A DNA stretch of 64,000 bases from positions 1-64,000 of the forward strand of contig NZ_PVNH01000003.1 in the NCBI RefSeq assembly GCF_003001955.1, given 5' to 3'. A model generated the notes under the pieces. The model saw only the letters and a list, made by a program, of their open reading frames with translations. It made no database searches and was not told the DNA's origin. Origin of the DNA: Prauserella shujinwangii. GTDB taxonomy: Bacteria; Actinomycetota; Actinomycetes; Mycobacteriales; Pseudonocardiaceae. Position numbers and translations under genes: made by a program. Below are positions 26,511 to 35,262 of the stretch, piece by piece (position 1 is the stretch's first letter; each line of letters starts with the position of its first letter).

Positions 26511-29485
26511 GACTGCACCGCCTCGAGGTGACCGCCTTCGGCCCCTACGCCGGGTCCGAGATCGTCGACTTCGACGCGCTCGGGGCCGACGGGCTGTTCC
26601 TGCTGCACGGCGACACCGGTGCGGGGAAGACGACCCTCCTCGATGCCATCGCCTTCGCGCTCTTCGGCGTCGTTCCGGGAGCACGCGGGCAGGTGAAGCG
26701 GCTGCGCTGCGACCTCGCCGATCCGGAGACCCCGACCGAGGTGGTCCTCGAGCTGACGGTGCAGGGACACCGGCTGCGGATCGTGCGCTGCCCCGAGTAC
26801 CAGCGACCGAAGCGGCGCGGGAACGGCTACACCACCCAGCCCGCGAAGGCGTCGCTGGCCTGGGTGGGGGAGGCGCCGCACGGTCAGCGGCCCGAAGGGC
26901 TCACGCGTATCGACGAGGTCGCCCGCACGGTGCAGCGGCTGCTCGGGATGAGCGCCGAACAGTTCTTCCAGGTGGTGCTCCTGCCGCAGGGCGAGTTCGC
27001 CCGCTTCCTGCGGGCCGAGACCACGGAGCGCGAACAGTTGCTGGAGCGGTTGTTCGGCACCCGGCGGTTCGCCGACGTCGAGCGCTGGTTCCGGGAGCTG
27101 CGCGCCGAGCGGGGCCGGGAGCTCGACCGGCGCAGGCAGGACGTGCGGGTGTGGCTGGAACGCCTCGCCCAGGTCGCCGGGGAGGAGATCCCGGAGGACG
27201 CCGCCCAGCCCTGGGTCGACGACGTCCGCCGCCGCGCCGAAGCGGCCGCCGCGGAGGCGGCCGAGTACGCGCGGGCGGCGGGTGTGCGGCGGGAGCACGC
27301 GGACGCCGTCCTGCACGAGCGGCGCACGACCGCGGAACGGGTCCGCCGGTTGCGCGCCGCGCATCGGGAACTGGCCGCACTGGCGGATGGAGCGGACGAG
27401 CGGGCCGCGGCGAGGGCCGAGCTGGAGTCGGCGCGCCGCGCCACCGCCGTCACCGGCCTGGCCGCCGAGGCGGACCGCCAGGCCGCGCGGCTCGACCGGT
27501 GCGGGCAGGCCGAGCTGGCCGCGCGGGCCGCCGTGGCCGAGACCGGGTTCGAGCAGCCGGACGCGGAGGTGGTCGTCCTGCGCGAGCGGGCCGGTGACCT
27601 GCGCGAGGAAGCAGGCACGCTGGCGGGACTGGTCGAGGAGGCGCGGCAGCAGGCCCGGGACCAGGCACGGCTGGCCGAGCTGCAGGAGACCGCCACCTAC
27701 GCGAGCGCGCAGGCCGCCGCCCTCGGCGAGAAGCTGGACGGCCTGCCCGAGCGCATCCGGGAACTGCGGGAGGAACACGAGGCCGCAGCCGGTGCCGCCG
27801 CCCGGCTCGGCGACGTCCGCTCCAGGGAGGCCACGCTGGCCGAAGCCAGGGCCTCGGCCGAGCAGGTGCCCGCCCTGGAGCGGGCGCTCGCCGAGGCCAG
27901 GGACGCCGAACGGGCGGCGATCGACGCTCACCAGCTGGCCCGCAGCGAGCTGCTCGACCTGCGCGAACGCAGGCTCGCCGGCATGGCTGCCGAGCTGGCC
28001 GCGAACCTCGGCCCTGACCTGCCCTGCCCGGTGTGCGGGTCCGCCGAGCACCCGGCGCCCGCGACGGCGGACGGGGACCGGATCGGGGAGGAGCAGGAGC
28101 GGGCTGCCGCGGACCGGGAGCGCGCGGCGGAGCGGCGCCGGGAGGCCGCCGTCGACGAACGGCACCGCGCCGAGAACGGACTCGCCGTGGTCCGCGAACG
28201 CCTCGGTGGGCAGTCGGCGGACGACCTCGGCCACGCGCTCGCCGGGGTGCGGGCCGAGCTGGAGCGGCTGGAGGGCCTGGCCGTTCGCCGCGACCGGCTC
28301 GACGCGTCCGTGCGGTCCGCGGAGGCGGAGCTCGAGGACCTGACGGAGAAGCGGGCGGCCGCCGATCGGGCCGTGAGCGAGGCCGACGCGGAGCGCCGCT
28401 CGCTGGCCGAGTACGTCGAGCAGCGCGGCAGGCGTCTCGAGGAGGCCCGGGGAGAGCATGCCGATGTGGCCGGACGCCGCGAGCACCTGCTCCGTGTCGG
28501 GCAGGCCCTCGACCGGCTCGCGGACGCCCGTGCCGAACGCGCGGCCGCCGAGGACCGGCTGCGCGAGCAGCGGACGGCCGTGCGGGACGCCGCGCTGGGG
28601 GCCGGGTTCGAGTCGGTCGAGGCCGCGCTGGCGGCGGCCAGGTCCGAGGAACGCGTGGCGGAGCTGGAACGCCGTCTCCGCGAGGCGGAGGACGCCGAGG
28701 TCAGGGCTCGTGCCGTGCTGGAGGAGCCGGAGCTCGCGGGCGTCTCCCCGGACGAGGTGGTCGACGTCGACTCCGCGCGGGCCGAGGCCGAGGAGGCGCG
28801 GGTCCGCGCGGAGCAGGCCGTCTCCCGCGCACACGAGGCGGAAGGCCGGGCCCGCACCGTGACCGAGCTCGCGGAGCGGTTCGCGACGGCGACCGGCGAA
28901 CTGACCCCCGCGGAGGAGGAGTTCGCCGAGCTCGACGCCCTGACCGACGTCGTCAACGGCCGGGGGCAGAACGCGCGGCGGATGTCCTTGCGCTCGTACG
29001 TGCTGGCCGCACGGCTGGAGGAGGTCGCCGTGGCCGCGACGGCGAGGCTGCGGTCGATGAGCCAGGGCCGCTACTCCTTCGTGCACTCCGACGCGGCGGG
29101 CAGCCGGGGTACCCGCGGCGGGCTGGGTCTCGACGTGCTCGACGACTACTCCGGCACGGTCCGGCCGGCCAAGACGCTCTCCGGTGGGGAATCCTTCCTC
29201 GCCTCGCTCGCCCTCGCGCTCGGCCTGGCCGACGTGGTGGCGGCCGAGACCGGTGGGGCGCTGCTCGACACGCTCTTCGTCGACGAGGGTTTCGGCACCC
29301 TGGACGCCGAGACCCTCGACGTGGTGATGGACGTGCTCGACGAGCTGCGTGCCGGAGGGCGGGTCGTCGGCCTGGTCTCCCACGTCGAGGAGCTCCGGCA
29401 GCGGATCCCGACCCGGCTGCGGGTGCGCAAGTCGCGCTCCGGGTCGTCGATCGAGCTGGAAGGGGCCGCGCCGGCGGTCGGCTGA
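26507..29485 (+). CDS. sbcC: SMC-like exonuclease subunit SbcC (Rad50 family)
   Basis: 992 aa. N-terminal Walker A GDTGAGKT (35-42) with VVLLPQGEFARFLRA. Long coiled coils flank a central zinc hook CPVC (507-510). The C-terminal signature LSGGESFLASLALALGL begins at 891, followed by Walker B LLDTLFVDEGFGTLDAETL. Unusually rich in Ala, Glu and Arg in the coils, as expected at this GC content. It is the ATPase partner of SbcD, coupled by a 4-base overlap. A 10-bp gap to the convergent ogt leaves no room for a large terminator. Confidence 0.96.
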   Translation: MRLHRLEVTAFGPYAGSEIVDFDALGADGLFLLHGDTGAGKTTLLDAIAFALFGVVPGARGQVKRLRCDLADPETPTEVVLELTVQGHRLRIVRCPEYQRPKRRGNGYTTQPAKASLAWVGEAPHGQRPEGLTRIDEVARTVQRLLGMSAEQFFQVVLLPQGEFARFLRAETTEREQLLERLFGTRRFADVERWFRELRAERGRELDRRRQDVRVWLERLAQVAGEEIPEDAAQPWVDDVRRRAEAAAAEAAEYARAAGVRREHADAVLHERRTTAERVRRLRAAHRELAALADGADERAAARAELESARRATAVTGLAAEADRQAARLDRCGQAELAARAAVAETGFEQPDAEVVVLRERAGDLREEAGTLAGLVEEARQQARDQARLAELQETATYASAQAAALGEKLDGLPERIRELREEHEAAAGAAARLGDVRSREATLAEARASAEQVPALERALAEARDAERAAIDAHQLARSELLDLRERRLAGMAAELAANLGPDLPCPVCGSAEHPAPATADGDRIGEEQERAAADRERAAERRREAAVDERHRAENGLAVVRERLGGQSADDLGHALAGVRAELERLEGLAVRRDRLDASVRSAEAELEDLTEKRAAADRAVSEADAERRSLAEYVEQRGRRLEEARGEHADVAGRREHLLRVGQALDRLADARAERAAAEDRLREQRTAVRDAALGAGFESVEAALAAARSEERVAELERRLREAEDAEVRARAVLEEPELAGVSPDEVVDVDSARAEAEEARVRAEQAVSRAHEAEGRARTVTELAERFATATGELTPAEEEFAELDALTDVVNGRGQNARRMSLRSYVLAARLEEVAVAATARLRSMSQGRYSFVHSDAAGSRGTRGGLGLDVLDDYSGTVRPAKTLSGGESFLASLALALGLADVVAAETGGALLDTLFVDEGFGTLDAETLDVVMDVLDELRAGGRVVGLVSHVEELRQRIPTRLRVRKSRSGSSIELEGAAPAVG

Positions 29486-29495
29486 GCCGGGTGCG

Positions 29496-30005
29496 TCACG
29501 CTCCGACGCCGGTCTCGTGGTCGAGCAGCCAGCGTTTGACGTCGACGCCCCAGCGGAAGCCACCCAGCGCGCCGCCGATGCGCAGCACGCGGTGACACGG
29601 GACGAACAGTGCCGCCGCGTTGCGGGCGCACGCGGACGCGGCGGCGCGGACCGCCGACGGCCGCCCGGCCAGCGCGGCGAAGTCCGAGTAGGTCACCGGC
29701 TTGCCCGCGGGGACGGTGCGCAGCACGTCCCAGGCGTGCTGCAGGAACTCGCCCGACCGCTGGCGCACGGGCACCAGGTCGGCCGCGTCGAGCTCACCGG
29801 CGTGGTAGCGGCGCACGGCCGTGCTGACGGCGCCGAGGTCGCGGCGCTCCCGCAGCCCGGACGGCCGCAGCGCCGGGGACACCTGCGGCAGCAGCGCGTC
29901 GACGTCCGCGGTCCAGCCGGAGGCCAGGACAGCGCCATCCGGTGCGACGACGGCGGTGAACGGTCCGATCGGGGTGTCCTGTGTGGACCAGTGTGCGGTG
30001 CTCAT
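29496..30005 (-). CDS. ogt: Methylated-DNA-protein-cysteine methyltransferase
   Basis: 169 aa. The alkyl-acceptor Cys137 lies in the motif VPCHRVL, preceded by YSDFAALAGRPSAVRAAASACARN (DNA-binding helix-turn-helix). It transfers O6-methyl groups from guanine to itself, a one-time reaction. ATG 30005 overlaps the stop of the ada-alkA gene (ATGA), so both alkylation repair genes form an operon, in the same order as Rv1317c-Rv1316c. Confidence 0.94.
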   Translation of the reverse strand: MSTAHWSTQDTPIGPFTAVVAPDGAVLASGWTADVDALLPQVSPALRPSGLRERRDLGAVSTAVRRYHAGELDAADLVPVRQRSGEFLQHAWDVLRTVPAGKPVTYSDFAALAGRPSAVRAAASACARNAAALFVPCHRVLRIGGALGGFRWGVDVKRWLLDHETGVGA

Positions 30006-31570
30006 GTGAGGTCTCCTTGTCGGTGCGGGTGGGTGGATCCGGTGGGGGCGCTCGCCCGCCAGAGGTGCATCCCGGCGTAGGACCGCCACGGGCGCCAGGC
30101 CTGGGCCCGCGTGGCCAGCGTCCCCGGCGGGTCGGCCAGGCCCAGCGCGGCGGCTCCCTTGCGGAGCGCGAGGTCGCCGTCGAGCAGGATGTCCGGGTCG
30201 CCGAGCGCACGCATCAGCAGATAGTTCGCCGTCCACGGGCCGATGCCGGGCAGCTCCAGCAGCTCGGCCCTGAGCTCGTCGGGGTCCCGGCCGACGTGCA
30301 GGGTGAGGTCTCCGGTCGCCACCGAGGTGGCCGCCGCCCGGATGGCCTCGATCCGCCTGCGGGGACCGCGCAGCACGTCGCCCGCGTGCTCGGCGATCGT
30401 GGCGGCGTCCGGGAAGAGGAGCGCGGGTTCGCCTTCGGCCGCCGTGGGCGCGCGCTCCCCGAGCTCGGCCACGAGACGTCCGGCCGCGGTGCGCGCGGCG
30501 GCCACCGAGACCTGCTGGCCGAGCAGCGCCCGGATCAGCAGTTCGGCGGTGTCGACCGTGCCCGGCACGCGGATGCCGGGTGCCGCGGCGACCGACGGTG
30601 CGAGCGCGGGGTCGGCGCCCAGCGTGTGATCCACCGCCTCCGGATCGGCGTCGAGGTCCAGCAGCCTGCGCAGCCGGGCCACCGCGCTGCCGAGATCACG
30701 GATGTCGGTGAGCCGCAGGTCGCACCGGACGTGGCCGGACGAGGGCGTGAGCGTGGTGGACCCGCTACCGTGCGGCAGCCGCAGGGTGCGCCGGTAGGCG
30801 TCGCCGGTCACCTCCTCGACCCCCGGCACGGCACGCAGTGCGAGGAACGCGAGCGTGCCCTGGGCGTCGAACGGCTCGCGGTAGGGGAGCCGGAGCGAGA
30901 GCCGGGTGCCCGCCGAGGTGTCGTCGTCCGCGGGCGCCGCGCGGCCCCGCTTCGTCCCGGCGGCCGCGCGCAGCTGCGACGGGGTGGTGGCGAACACCTC
31001 GCGGATCGTGTCGTTGAACTGGCGGACGCTGGCGAACCCCGCGGCGAACGCCACGTCGGTGAGCGGCAGGTCCGACAGCTCGATGAGCAGCCGCGCCGAG
31101 TGCGCCCGGTGGGCGCGGGCGAGAGCGAGCGGGCCCGCGCCGAGCTCCCCGGTGAGCACGCGGCCCAGCTGGCGTTCGGAGTAGCCGAGCCTGCGGGCGA
31201 GACCGGGCACGCCCTCGCGTTCCACCGTCCCGTCGGCGATGAGCCGCATCGCCCGGGCGGCGAGGTCGGCGCGCACGTTCCATTCGGGGGAGCCGGGCAC
31301 CGCGTCGGGCAGGCAGCGGCGGCACGCACGGTAGCCGCCGGCCTGCGCGGCGGCCGAGGTGGGGAAGAACTCGACGTTCTCCGCCTTGGGCGTCAGCGCC
31401 GGGCAGGAGGGCCTGCAGTAGATGCCGGTGGTGCGCACGGCGGTGATGAACTGCCCGTCGAAGCGTGAGTCCCGGGACATCACGGCGCGGTAGCAGCGCT
31501 CGGCGTCCCGCCAGATGGCCCAGCCACCCGTGCTCGCCGGGCGCTCCGGGGGTGCGGTGACCTGCGTCAT
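30002..31570 (-). CDS. alkA: Ada-type methyl sensor/AraC regulator fused to AlkA 3-methyladenine glycosylase
   Basis: 522 aa from ATG 31570. Domains: Ada zinc/methyl-phosphotriester domain with Cys52, Cys56, Cys83 and Cys86 (GIYCRPSC and YRACRRC); AraC helix-turn-helix at about 105-190 (LARRLGYSERQLGRVLTGELG, VAFAAGFASVRQFNDTIREVF); an AlkA N-terminal domain; and a HhH-GPD domain (LLELPGIGPWTANYLLMRALGDPDILLDGDLALRKG). The Asp in LLDGDLA is the probable catalytic residue. It repairs alkylated bases and, after methylation, probably activates its own operon. The architecture equals mycobacterial AlkA. A tight overlap couples ogt. Confidence 0.94.
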   Translation of the reverse strand: MTQVTAPPERPASTGGWAIWRDAERCYRAVMSRDSRFDGQFITAVRTTGIYCRPSCPALTPKAENVEFFPTSAAAQAGGYRACRRCLPDAVPGSPEWNVRADLAARAMRLIADGTVEREGVPGLARRLGYSERQLGRVLTGELGAGPLALARAHRAHSARLLIELSDLPLTDVAFAAGFASVRQFNDTIREVFATTPSQLRAAAGTKRGRAAPADDDTSAGTRLSLRLPYREPFDAQGTLAFLALRAVPGVEEVTGDAYRRTLRLPHGSGSTTLTPSSGHVRCDLRLTDIRDLGSAVARLRRLLDLDADPEAVDHTLGADPALAPSVAAAPGIRVPGTVDTAELLIRALLGQQVSVAAARTAAGRLVAELGERAPTAAEGEPALLFPDAATIAEHAGDVLRGPRRRIEAIRAAATSVATGDLTLHVGRDPDELRAELLELPGIGPWTANYLLMRALGDPDILLDGDLALRKGAAALGLADPPGTLATRAQAWRPWRSYAGMHLWRASAPTGSTHPHRQGDLT

Positions 31571-31665
31571 GACCAGAATCCTGCCACCGGGGGAGCGGGT
31601 CGGCTGGCGGAAATCGGACACGAAGGCGCCGTGCGGCGCGGCGCGTGGGGCCCTACGGTCGGGGC

Positions 31666-31884
31666 ATGAGGTCACTCAGCAGGCAGCGTTCGCTGCGCAT
31701 GTTCGGTGTGGTGCTCGCCGCGGCCGGCGCCATCGGGTTCTCCGCCGCGTGCGACGAGCCACAGCAGGAGGACGGTGGGACACAGCAGGAGGAGAACGGC
31801 GGCGAGAACGAGGGCGGCGGAGAGGAAGGCGAGGACGGCGAAGGCGGCGAAGGCGGTTACGGCGGCGGTGGGGACGACGGCTGA
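31666..31884 (+). CDS. Small exported acidic Gly/Glu-rich protein, possible lipoprotein
   Basis: 72 aa from ATG 31666. TACGGT lies 6 nt upstream as a possible -10, suggesting a leaderless message. Residues 1-30 resemble a lipoprotein signal (RMFGVVLAAAGAIGFSAAC) though position -3 is Ser, not Leu, so lipidation is uncertain. The rest is EEENGGENEGGGEEGEDGEG-type low complexity ending in GGGGDDG. No fold is predicted. It starts about 36 bp before ychF ends its leader and may be co-transcribed with it. Confidence 0.5.
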   Translation: MRSLSRQRSLRMFGVVLAAAGAIGFSAACDEPQQEDGGTQQEENGGENEGGGEEGEDGEGGEGGYGGGGDDG

Positions 31885-31920
31885 TCGAGCCGCGCGGCAC
31901 GGCACGTAGACTGCGTGGTC

Positions 31921-33003
31921 GTGAGCCTCACCCTCGGTATCGTCGGCCTGCCCAACGTGGGCAAGTCCACGCTGTTCAACGCTCTGACCCGAAACGACGT
32001 GCTGTCGGCGAACTACCCGTTCGCCACGATCGAGCCGAACGTCGGCGTCGTTCCGCTGCCCGATCCGAGGCTGGACAAGCTCGCCGAGATGTTCGACTCG
32101 GCCAAGACCGTGCCCGCCACCGTGTCCTTTGTGGATATCGCGGGCATCGTCCGGGGCGCGTCCGAGGGTGCGGGTCTCGGCAACAAGTTCCTGGCGAACA
32201 TCCGTGAGGCGAACGCCATCTGCCAGGTCATCCGCGTCTTCGAGGACCCCGACGTCGCGCACGTCGAGGGCAAGCTCGACCCGATGTCCGACATCGAGAC
32301 GATCAACACGGAGCTGATCCTCGCCGACCTGCAGACGCTCGAGAAGGCCTTGCCCCGCATGGAGAAGGAGGCCAGGACCAGGAAGGAGCACCGGCCCGCC
32401 CTGGACAACGCCCAGCGTGCCAAGGACATCCTCGACTCCGGCCGGACGCTCTTCGCGGCGCAGGACGAGATCGACCTCGACGGGCTGCGCGAGCTGAGCC
32501 TGCTCACCACGAAACCGTTCCTGTACGTGTTCAACGCCGACGAGAGCGTGCTCACCGACGAGGCACGGCGGGCGGAGCTCAGCAAGCTCGTCGCCCCGGC
32601 CGACGCGGTGTTCCTCGACGCCAAGGTCGAGTCGGAGCTGCTGGAACTCGACGACGAGGAGTCGGTGCGCGAGCTGCTGGAGTCGGTCGGCCAGGCCGAG
32701 CCGGGGCTGCACGCGCTCGCGCGGGCCGGGTTCCACACGCTCGGGCTGCAGACGTTCCTCACGGCGGGCCCCAAGGAGGCGCGGGCCTGGACCATCCCCC
32801 AGGGCGCGACGGCGCCTCAGGCGGCCGGCGTCATCCACACCGACTTCGAGCGCGGCTTCATCAAGGCCGAGGTGGTCTCCTACGACGACCTCGTGGAGGC
32901 CGGTTCGATGGCCGCCGCCCGGTCCGCCGGAAAGGTCCGGATGGAGGGCAAGGACTACGTGATGACCGACGGCGACGTGGTCGAGTTCCGGTTCAACGTC
33001 TAG
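31921..33003 (+). CDS. ychF: Redox-regulated ATPase YchF
   Basis: 360 aa from GTG 31921. G1 motif GLPNVGKSTLFNAL at 7-20, switch FVDIAGIVRGASEGAGLGNKF, and G4 replaced by FNADES, the change that makes this Obg-family member bind ATP in place of GTP. A coiled insertion (LEKALPRMEKEARTRKEH) and a C-terminal TGS domain (AWTIPQGATAPQAAGVIHTDFERGFIKAEV) complete it. TAGACT, 8 nt before the start, is a probable -10. The last 18 coding bases are repeated at 36450, at the far side of the T7SS toxin island. Confidence 0.95.
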   Translation: MSLTLGIVGLPNVGKSTLFNALTRNDVLSANYPFATIEPNVGVVPLPDPRLDKLAEMFDSAKTVPATVSFVDIAGIVRGASEGAGLGNKFLANIREANAICQVIRVFEDPDVAHVEGKLDPMSDIETINTELILADLQTLEKALPRMEKEARTRKEHRPALDNAQRAKDILDSGRTLFAAQDEIDLDGLRELSLLTTKPFLYVFNADESVLTDEARRAELSKLVAPADAVFLDAKVESELLELDDEESVRELLESVGQAEPGLHALARAGFHTLGLQTFLTAGPKEARAWTIPQGATAPQAAGVIHTDFERGFIKAEVVSYDDLVEAGSMAAARSAGKVRMEGKDYVMTDGDVVEFRFNV

Positions 33004-33005
33004 CC
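32983..33005. repeat. Direct repeat at the 3' end of ychF, left copy
   Basis: GAGTTCCGGTTCAACGTC followed by T and AGCC. It covers the last six sense codons, the stop and 2 bp beyond. The right copy at 36450-36472 differs at one base (C in place of T). The pair brackets the lower-GC toxin/immunity cluster, like att duplications left by integration. Confidence 0.6.
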
Positions 33006-33009
33006 TCGC

Positions 33010-33027
33010 CACGATGTCGTCATCGTG
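33010..33027. terminator. Short hairpin after ychF
   Basis: CACGATG and CATCGTG pair perfectly around TCGT, 7 bp after the ychF stop. The stem is only 7 bp, so termination strength is uncertain. Confidence 0.4.
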
Positions 33028-33322
33028 TCGGATAGCTGCGGGGCTTCCCGCGGGTAGCGCGTACGGCCGCATGGTCCGACTTCAGGTCGGTCCCGGCCAG
33101 CGGTGAACCCGCCGACGGGTCCTGTCGACGAGACGGCGCCGCGCAGTGAGCGACATGGCTGTCACCCCGCGACACTCCACAGTTGTCAGTCGATGCCTTG
33201 GAGGAACGCTCGTCCGCCGTCCGCGGCCGGACAATCGGGGCCAGGCATGGTGGTCGACAACTCGACTCCCGCGATTTCCTCGCCGAAATCGCCTATGTCA
33301 TGGAATGGCGTGCTGTCTTGAT
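33028..33322. other. Spacer between ychF and the immunity gene
   Basis: About 300 bp with no supported gene on either strand. Base composition drifts from the high GC of ychF towards the lower GC of the toxin cluster. It belongs to the interval bounded by the ychF repeats. Confidence 0.4.
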
Positions 33323-33703
33323 TCAGTGCGGTTTGGCCATAAGTATGATCTCAGGGCGTGTTCGTGTGTGTATGCGGACCTCACCCCAGTCGCCGCCGAC
33401 ATGCCAGCTACTGTTTTCATTGGCAAGAAAGTCGATGTTGCCCATGTCTTCCTCGTTTGCGGCGTCGGTGAACTTTCGGAAGTTCTGGTCCAGCCATTCA
33501 ACCTTGATGACGTTCGTGAATGTCAAATATCCATTCCGGTAGCAATACTGCTCGCCTTCCCGGGGCGAGCAGTAAGCATCGTGGTTCTCCGTGAGTACGA
33601 ATTCCATGGTGAACACCACCCTGTTCGGCTCCTCGGAGATGCCCAGCACGTAGCTGTCCTCTAGATACACACCTGCGAGCTCGGGCAGATCAGAGTAGTT
33701 CAT
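33323..33703 (-). CDS. Probable immunity protein of the T7SS toxin
   Basis: 126 aa from ATG 33703. A GTG at 33709 overlapping the toxin stop, or ATG 33718, are alternatives. No signal peptide, acidic (pattern SDLPELAGVYLEDSYVLGISEEPNRVVFTMEFVLTENHDAYCSP, then NVIKVEWLDQNFRKFTDAANEEDMGNIDFL), as expected for a cytosolic immunity protein binding a basic toxin domain. It lies directly after a toxin gene and ends the operon. Its GC content, about 50-55% by eye, is far below the window average. I do not recognise a named Imm family. The role rests on position, size and charge. Confidence 0.65.
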   Translation of the reverse strand: MNYSDLPELAGVYLEDSYVLGISEEPNRVVFTMEFVLTENHDAYCSPREGEQYCYRNGYLTFTNVIKVEWLDQNFRKFTDAANEEDMGNIDFLANENSSWHVGGDWGEVRIHTRTRPEIILMAKPH

Positions 33704-33705
33704 GA

Positions 33706-34935
33706 TCACCAGTCCCATTGAATTGGCGTGTGGTTTCGGACTGATCTCCGCGTCACCGGACGGCCTTGCGGGTCGATGCGCTGCCCGTTAGCATCCTTCA
33801 ATTCTACATGAGGATGGCCGCTTCCGGGTGCGCGATCGCTGCCCGACTTGAGGGTCATTCTTGGCACGCCGTTCTCATCCACATATTTGGGCGGTCCGTT
33901 CGGGCTCTGCTTCTTCGTCCATCCTTGCGCCTCTGCGTACTTCTCGAGGTCGCTCGCTTTCGGTGTGGCGCCATCCTTGAAGTAGTCGCCGACATTCGGC
34001 TTGACGCCCGACGTCCCTTTGCCCTTGCGCATCTTGCCGATGGTGGAAGCGGCTTTGCCAGCGCCGTATCCGAGTGCGAGGCCGCCGGCGATCTGGCCGA
34101 GGGCGCGGCCAGGCTCGCCGTTCTTCCAGTGTTCCCAGCCGATGAGCTGCTTGCCGAACTCGACCGGGTTGGTGACCGCGGAGGCGATGGTCTGGCCGAT
34201 TCCCTTCCAGGTCTCGCCGTAGGCGGCGGGATCGGTCAGCAGGTGATGCGGGCTGAGGTCCCAGAGCAGCTCAGCCGTGCCACTGACGGTCTCCCACGCT
34301 CCTTCGGCGAAGTCGCCGATGAACTCACCGACACCGCCGATCGCGTCGCTCACGTCGTCCCAGAAGGACTGCTGGGGTGCCTCGTCACCGCGGGCCCGGA
34401 TCGTGGCGGAGGCTTGCTCGCCAGCTTCGGAGAGCTGCTGCCGTGCTCGGCCGAGTTGTTCCCGCGCCGCCTGGCGCTTGGCCTCACCGGGATCGGTGAA
34501 GGGCGGTTCCGGCACCTGCTTCGGGTCGCCGGATGCCGCCAGCGCACGGTTCTGCTCGGCCACCCTGGCCACTGCGGTCTCATGCTGGGCCATGGCCTGT
34601 TGGGTGGCGGCCTCACCCTCCTGCCACAGCCGGATCGCCTCGACGGCTTCACCTTGTGCCCAGCGCAAGGTCGCCACGTACGATTCCAGCGCAGCGGCGG
34701 TGGCCGTGAAGGCATCACCGGCCTTGTGCCACCGCGCCGGCTCGTAAGAGAACTTGTCCCGGAATGCGTCGCCGGCATCGCCCTTCCACGCCCCAGAGTC
34801 AATCTTTCTCAGCTCGTCGCCGGCTTGGTCCATAGACCGGCCCCGGCCACGGATGGCGACCACGTTCTCCTCGATCGCCGCTGGGTCCCCCGGGACGAGT
34901 TGCCGGGGATCGGTGGTTTCGCCGAGTTCAGCCAT
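33706..34935 (-). CDS. T7SS-exported polymorphic toxin
   Basis: 409 aa from ATG 34935, which overlaps the upstream stop (TGATG). The N-terminal 185 residues are helical with a WKG turn (DSGAWKGDAGDAFRDKFSYEPARWHKAGDAFT), the pattern of WXG/LXG-like secretion domains. A Gly/Ala-rich, membrane-like spacer follows (PGRALGQIAGGLALGYGAGKAASTIGKMRKG). The last about 80 residues form a small basic, hydrophilic module: GPPKYVDENGVPRMTLKSGS, APGSGHPHVELKDANGQRIDPQGRPVTRRSVRNHTPIQWDW. Conserved-looking His, Arg and Trp suggest a nuclease-like core; it reminds me of short Ntox24-type RNase toxins, from memory only. It is followed at once by an acidic immunity candidate. Confidence 0.75.
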   Translation of the reverse strand: MAELGETTDPRQLVPGDPAAIEENVVAIRGRGRSMDQAGDELRKIDSGAWKGDAGDAFRDKFSYEPARWHKAGDAFTATAAALESYVATLRWAQGEAVEAIRLWQEGEAATQQAMAQHETAVARVAEQNRALAASGDPKQVPEPPFTDPGEAKRQAAREQLGRARQQLSEAGEQASATIRARGDEAPQQSFWDDVSDAIGGVGEFIGDFAEGAWETVSGTAELLWDLSPHHLLTDPAAYGETWKGIGQTIASAVTNPVEFGKQLIGWEHWKNGEPGRALGQIAGGLALGYGAGKAASTIGKMRKGKGTSGVKPNVGDYFKDGATPKASDLEKYAEAQGWTKKQSPNGPPKYVDENGVPRMTLKSGSDRAPGSGHPHVELKDANGQRIDPQGRPVTRRSVRNHTPIQWDW

Positions 34936-35234
34936 CAGGGTTCCGCCTGGCCGCCGAAGACCTGCTCCGCCTCTCCTTCGAAATCGCCATAGCCCTCGAC
35001 TGCCCGGTTCAGGGCGCCGGCGATGGTGGCGCCGTCCTCGATCAACAGCTCTACACCTTGCTGCCACCGGCCGCAGAAGTGTTCGAACGCCTCGTGCACG
35101 CCGTCGTGCCCGTACATTTCGGCAGGCCCACAGATACTTTCGATCTTGCAGGTCTCCATGTCATGCATGGTCTGCGATACCGCGGTCGCCGCACCGTCGA
35201 GCACGTCGAGCTCGACCTCGAACCTTCCCGACAC
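34935..35234 (-). CDS. Small WXG100-like helical partner protein
   Basis: 99 aa (MSGRFEVELDVLDGAATAVSQTMHDMETCKIESI, EMYGHDGVHEAFEHFCGRWQQGVELLIEDGATIAGALNRAVEGYGDFE). Length, all-helical character and a W-Q-Q-G turn are those of ESX/WXG100-type secreted partners, and YGDFE may act as a C-terminal secretion signal. It is translationally coupled to the toxin gene by TGATG, as is usual for partner pairs exported together by T7SS. No core T7SS genes are in the window, so the apparatus must be encoded elsewhere. Confidence 0.7.
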   Translation of the reverse strand: MSGRFEVELDVLDGAATAVSQTMHDMETCKIESICGPAEMYGHDGVHEAFEHFCGRWQQGVELLIEDGATIAGALNRAVEGYGDFEGEAEQVFGGQAEP

Positions 35235-35262
35235 TCAGCACCTCACTTTCCGCGCAGCTCCG

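Noticed and set aside
26222-29563. Long minus-strand frame of 1113 codons opposite sbcC
   Set aside because: It is antisense to an intact SbcC with all motifs. The encoded sequence is Arg/Leu/Gly-rich without domains, as expected for the mirror frame of GC-rich coding DNA.
33103-33321. Plus-strand ORF of 72 codons after ychF
   Set aside because: Composition is random, start weak and no conservation clue; left as spacer.
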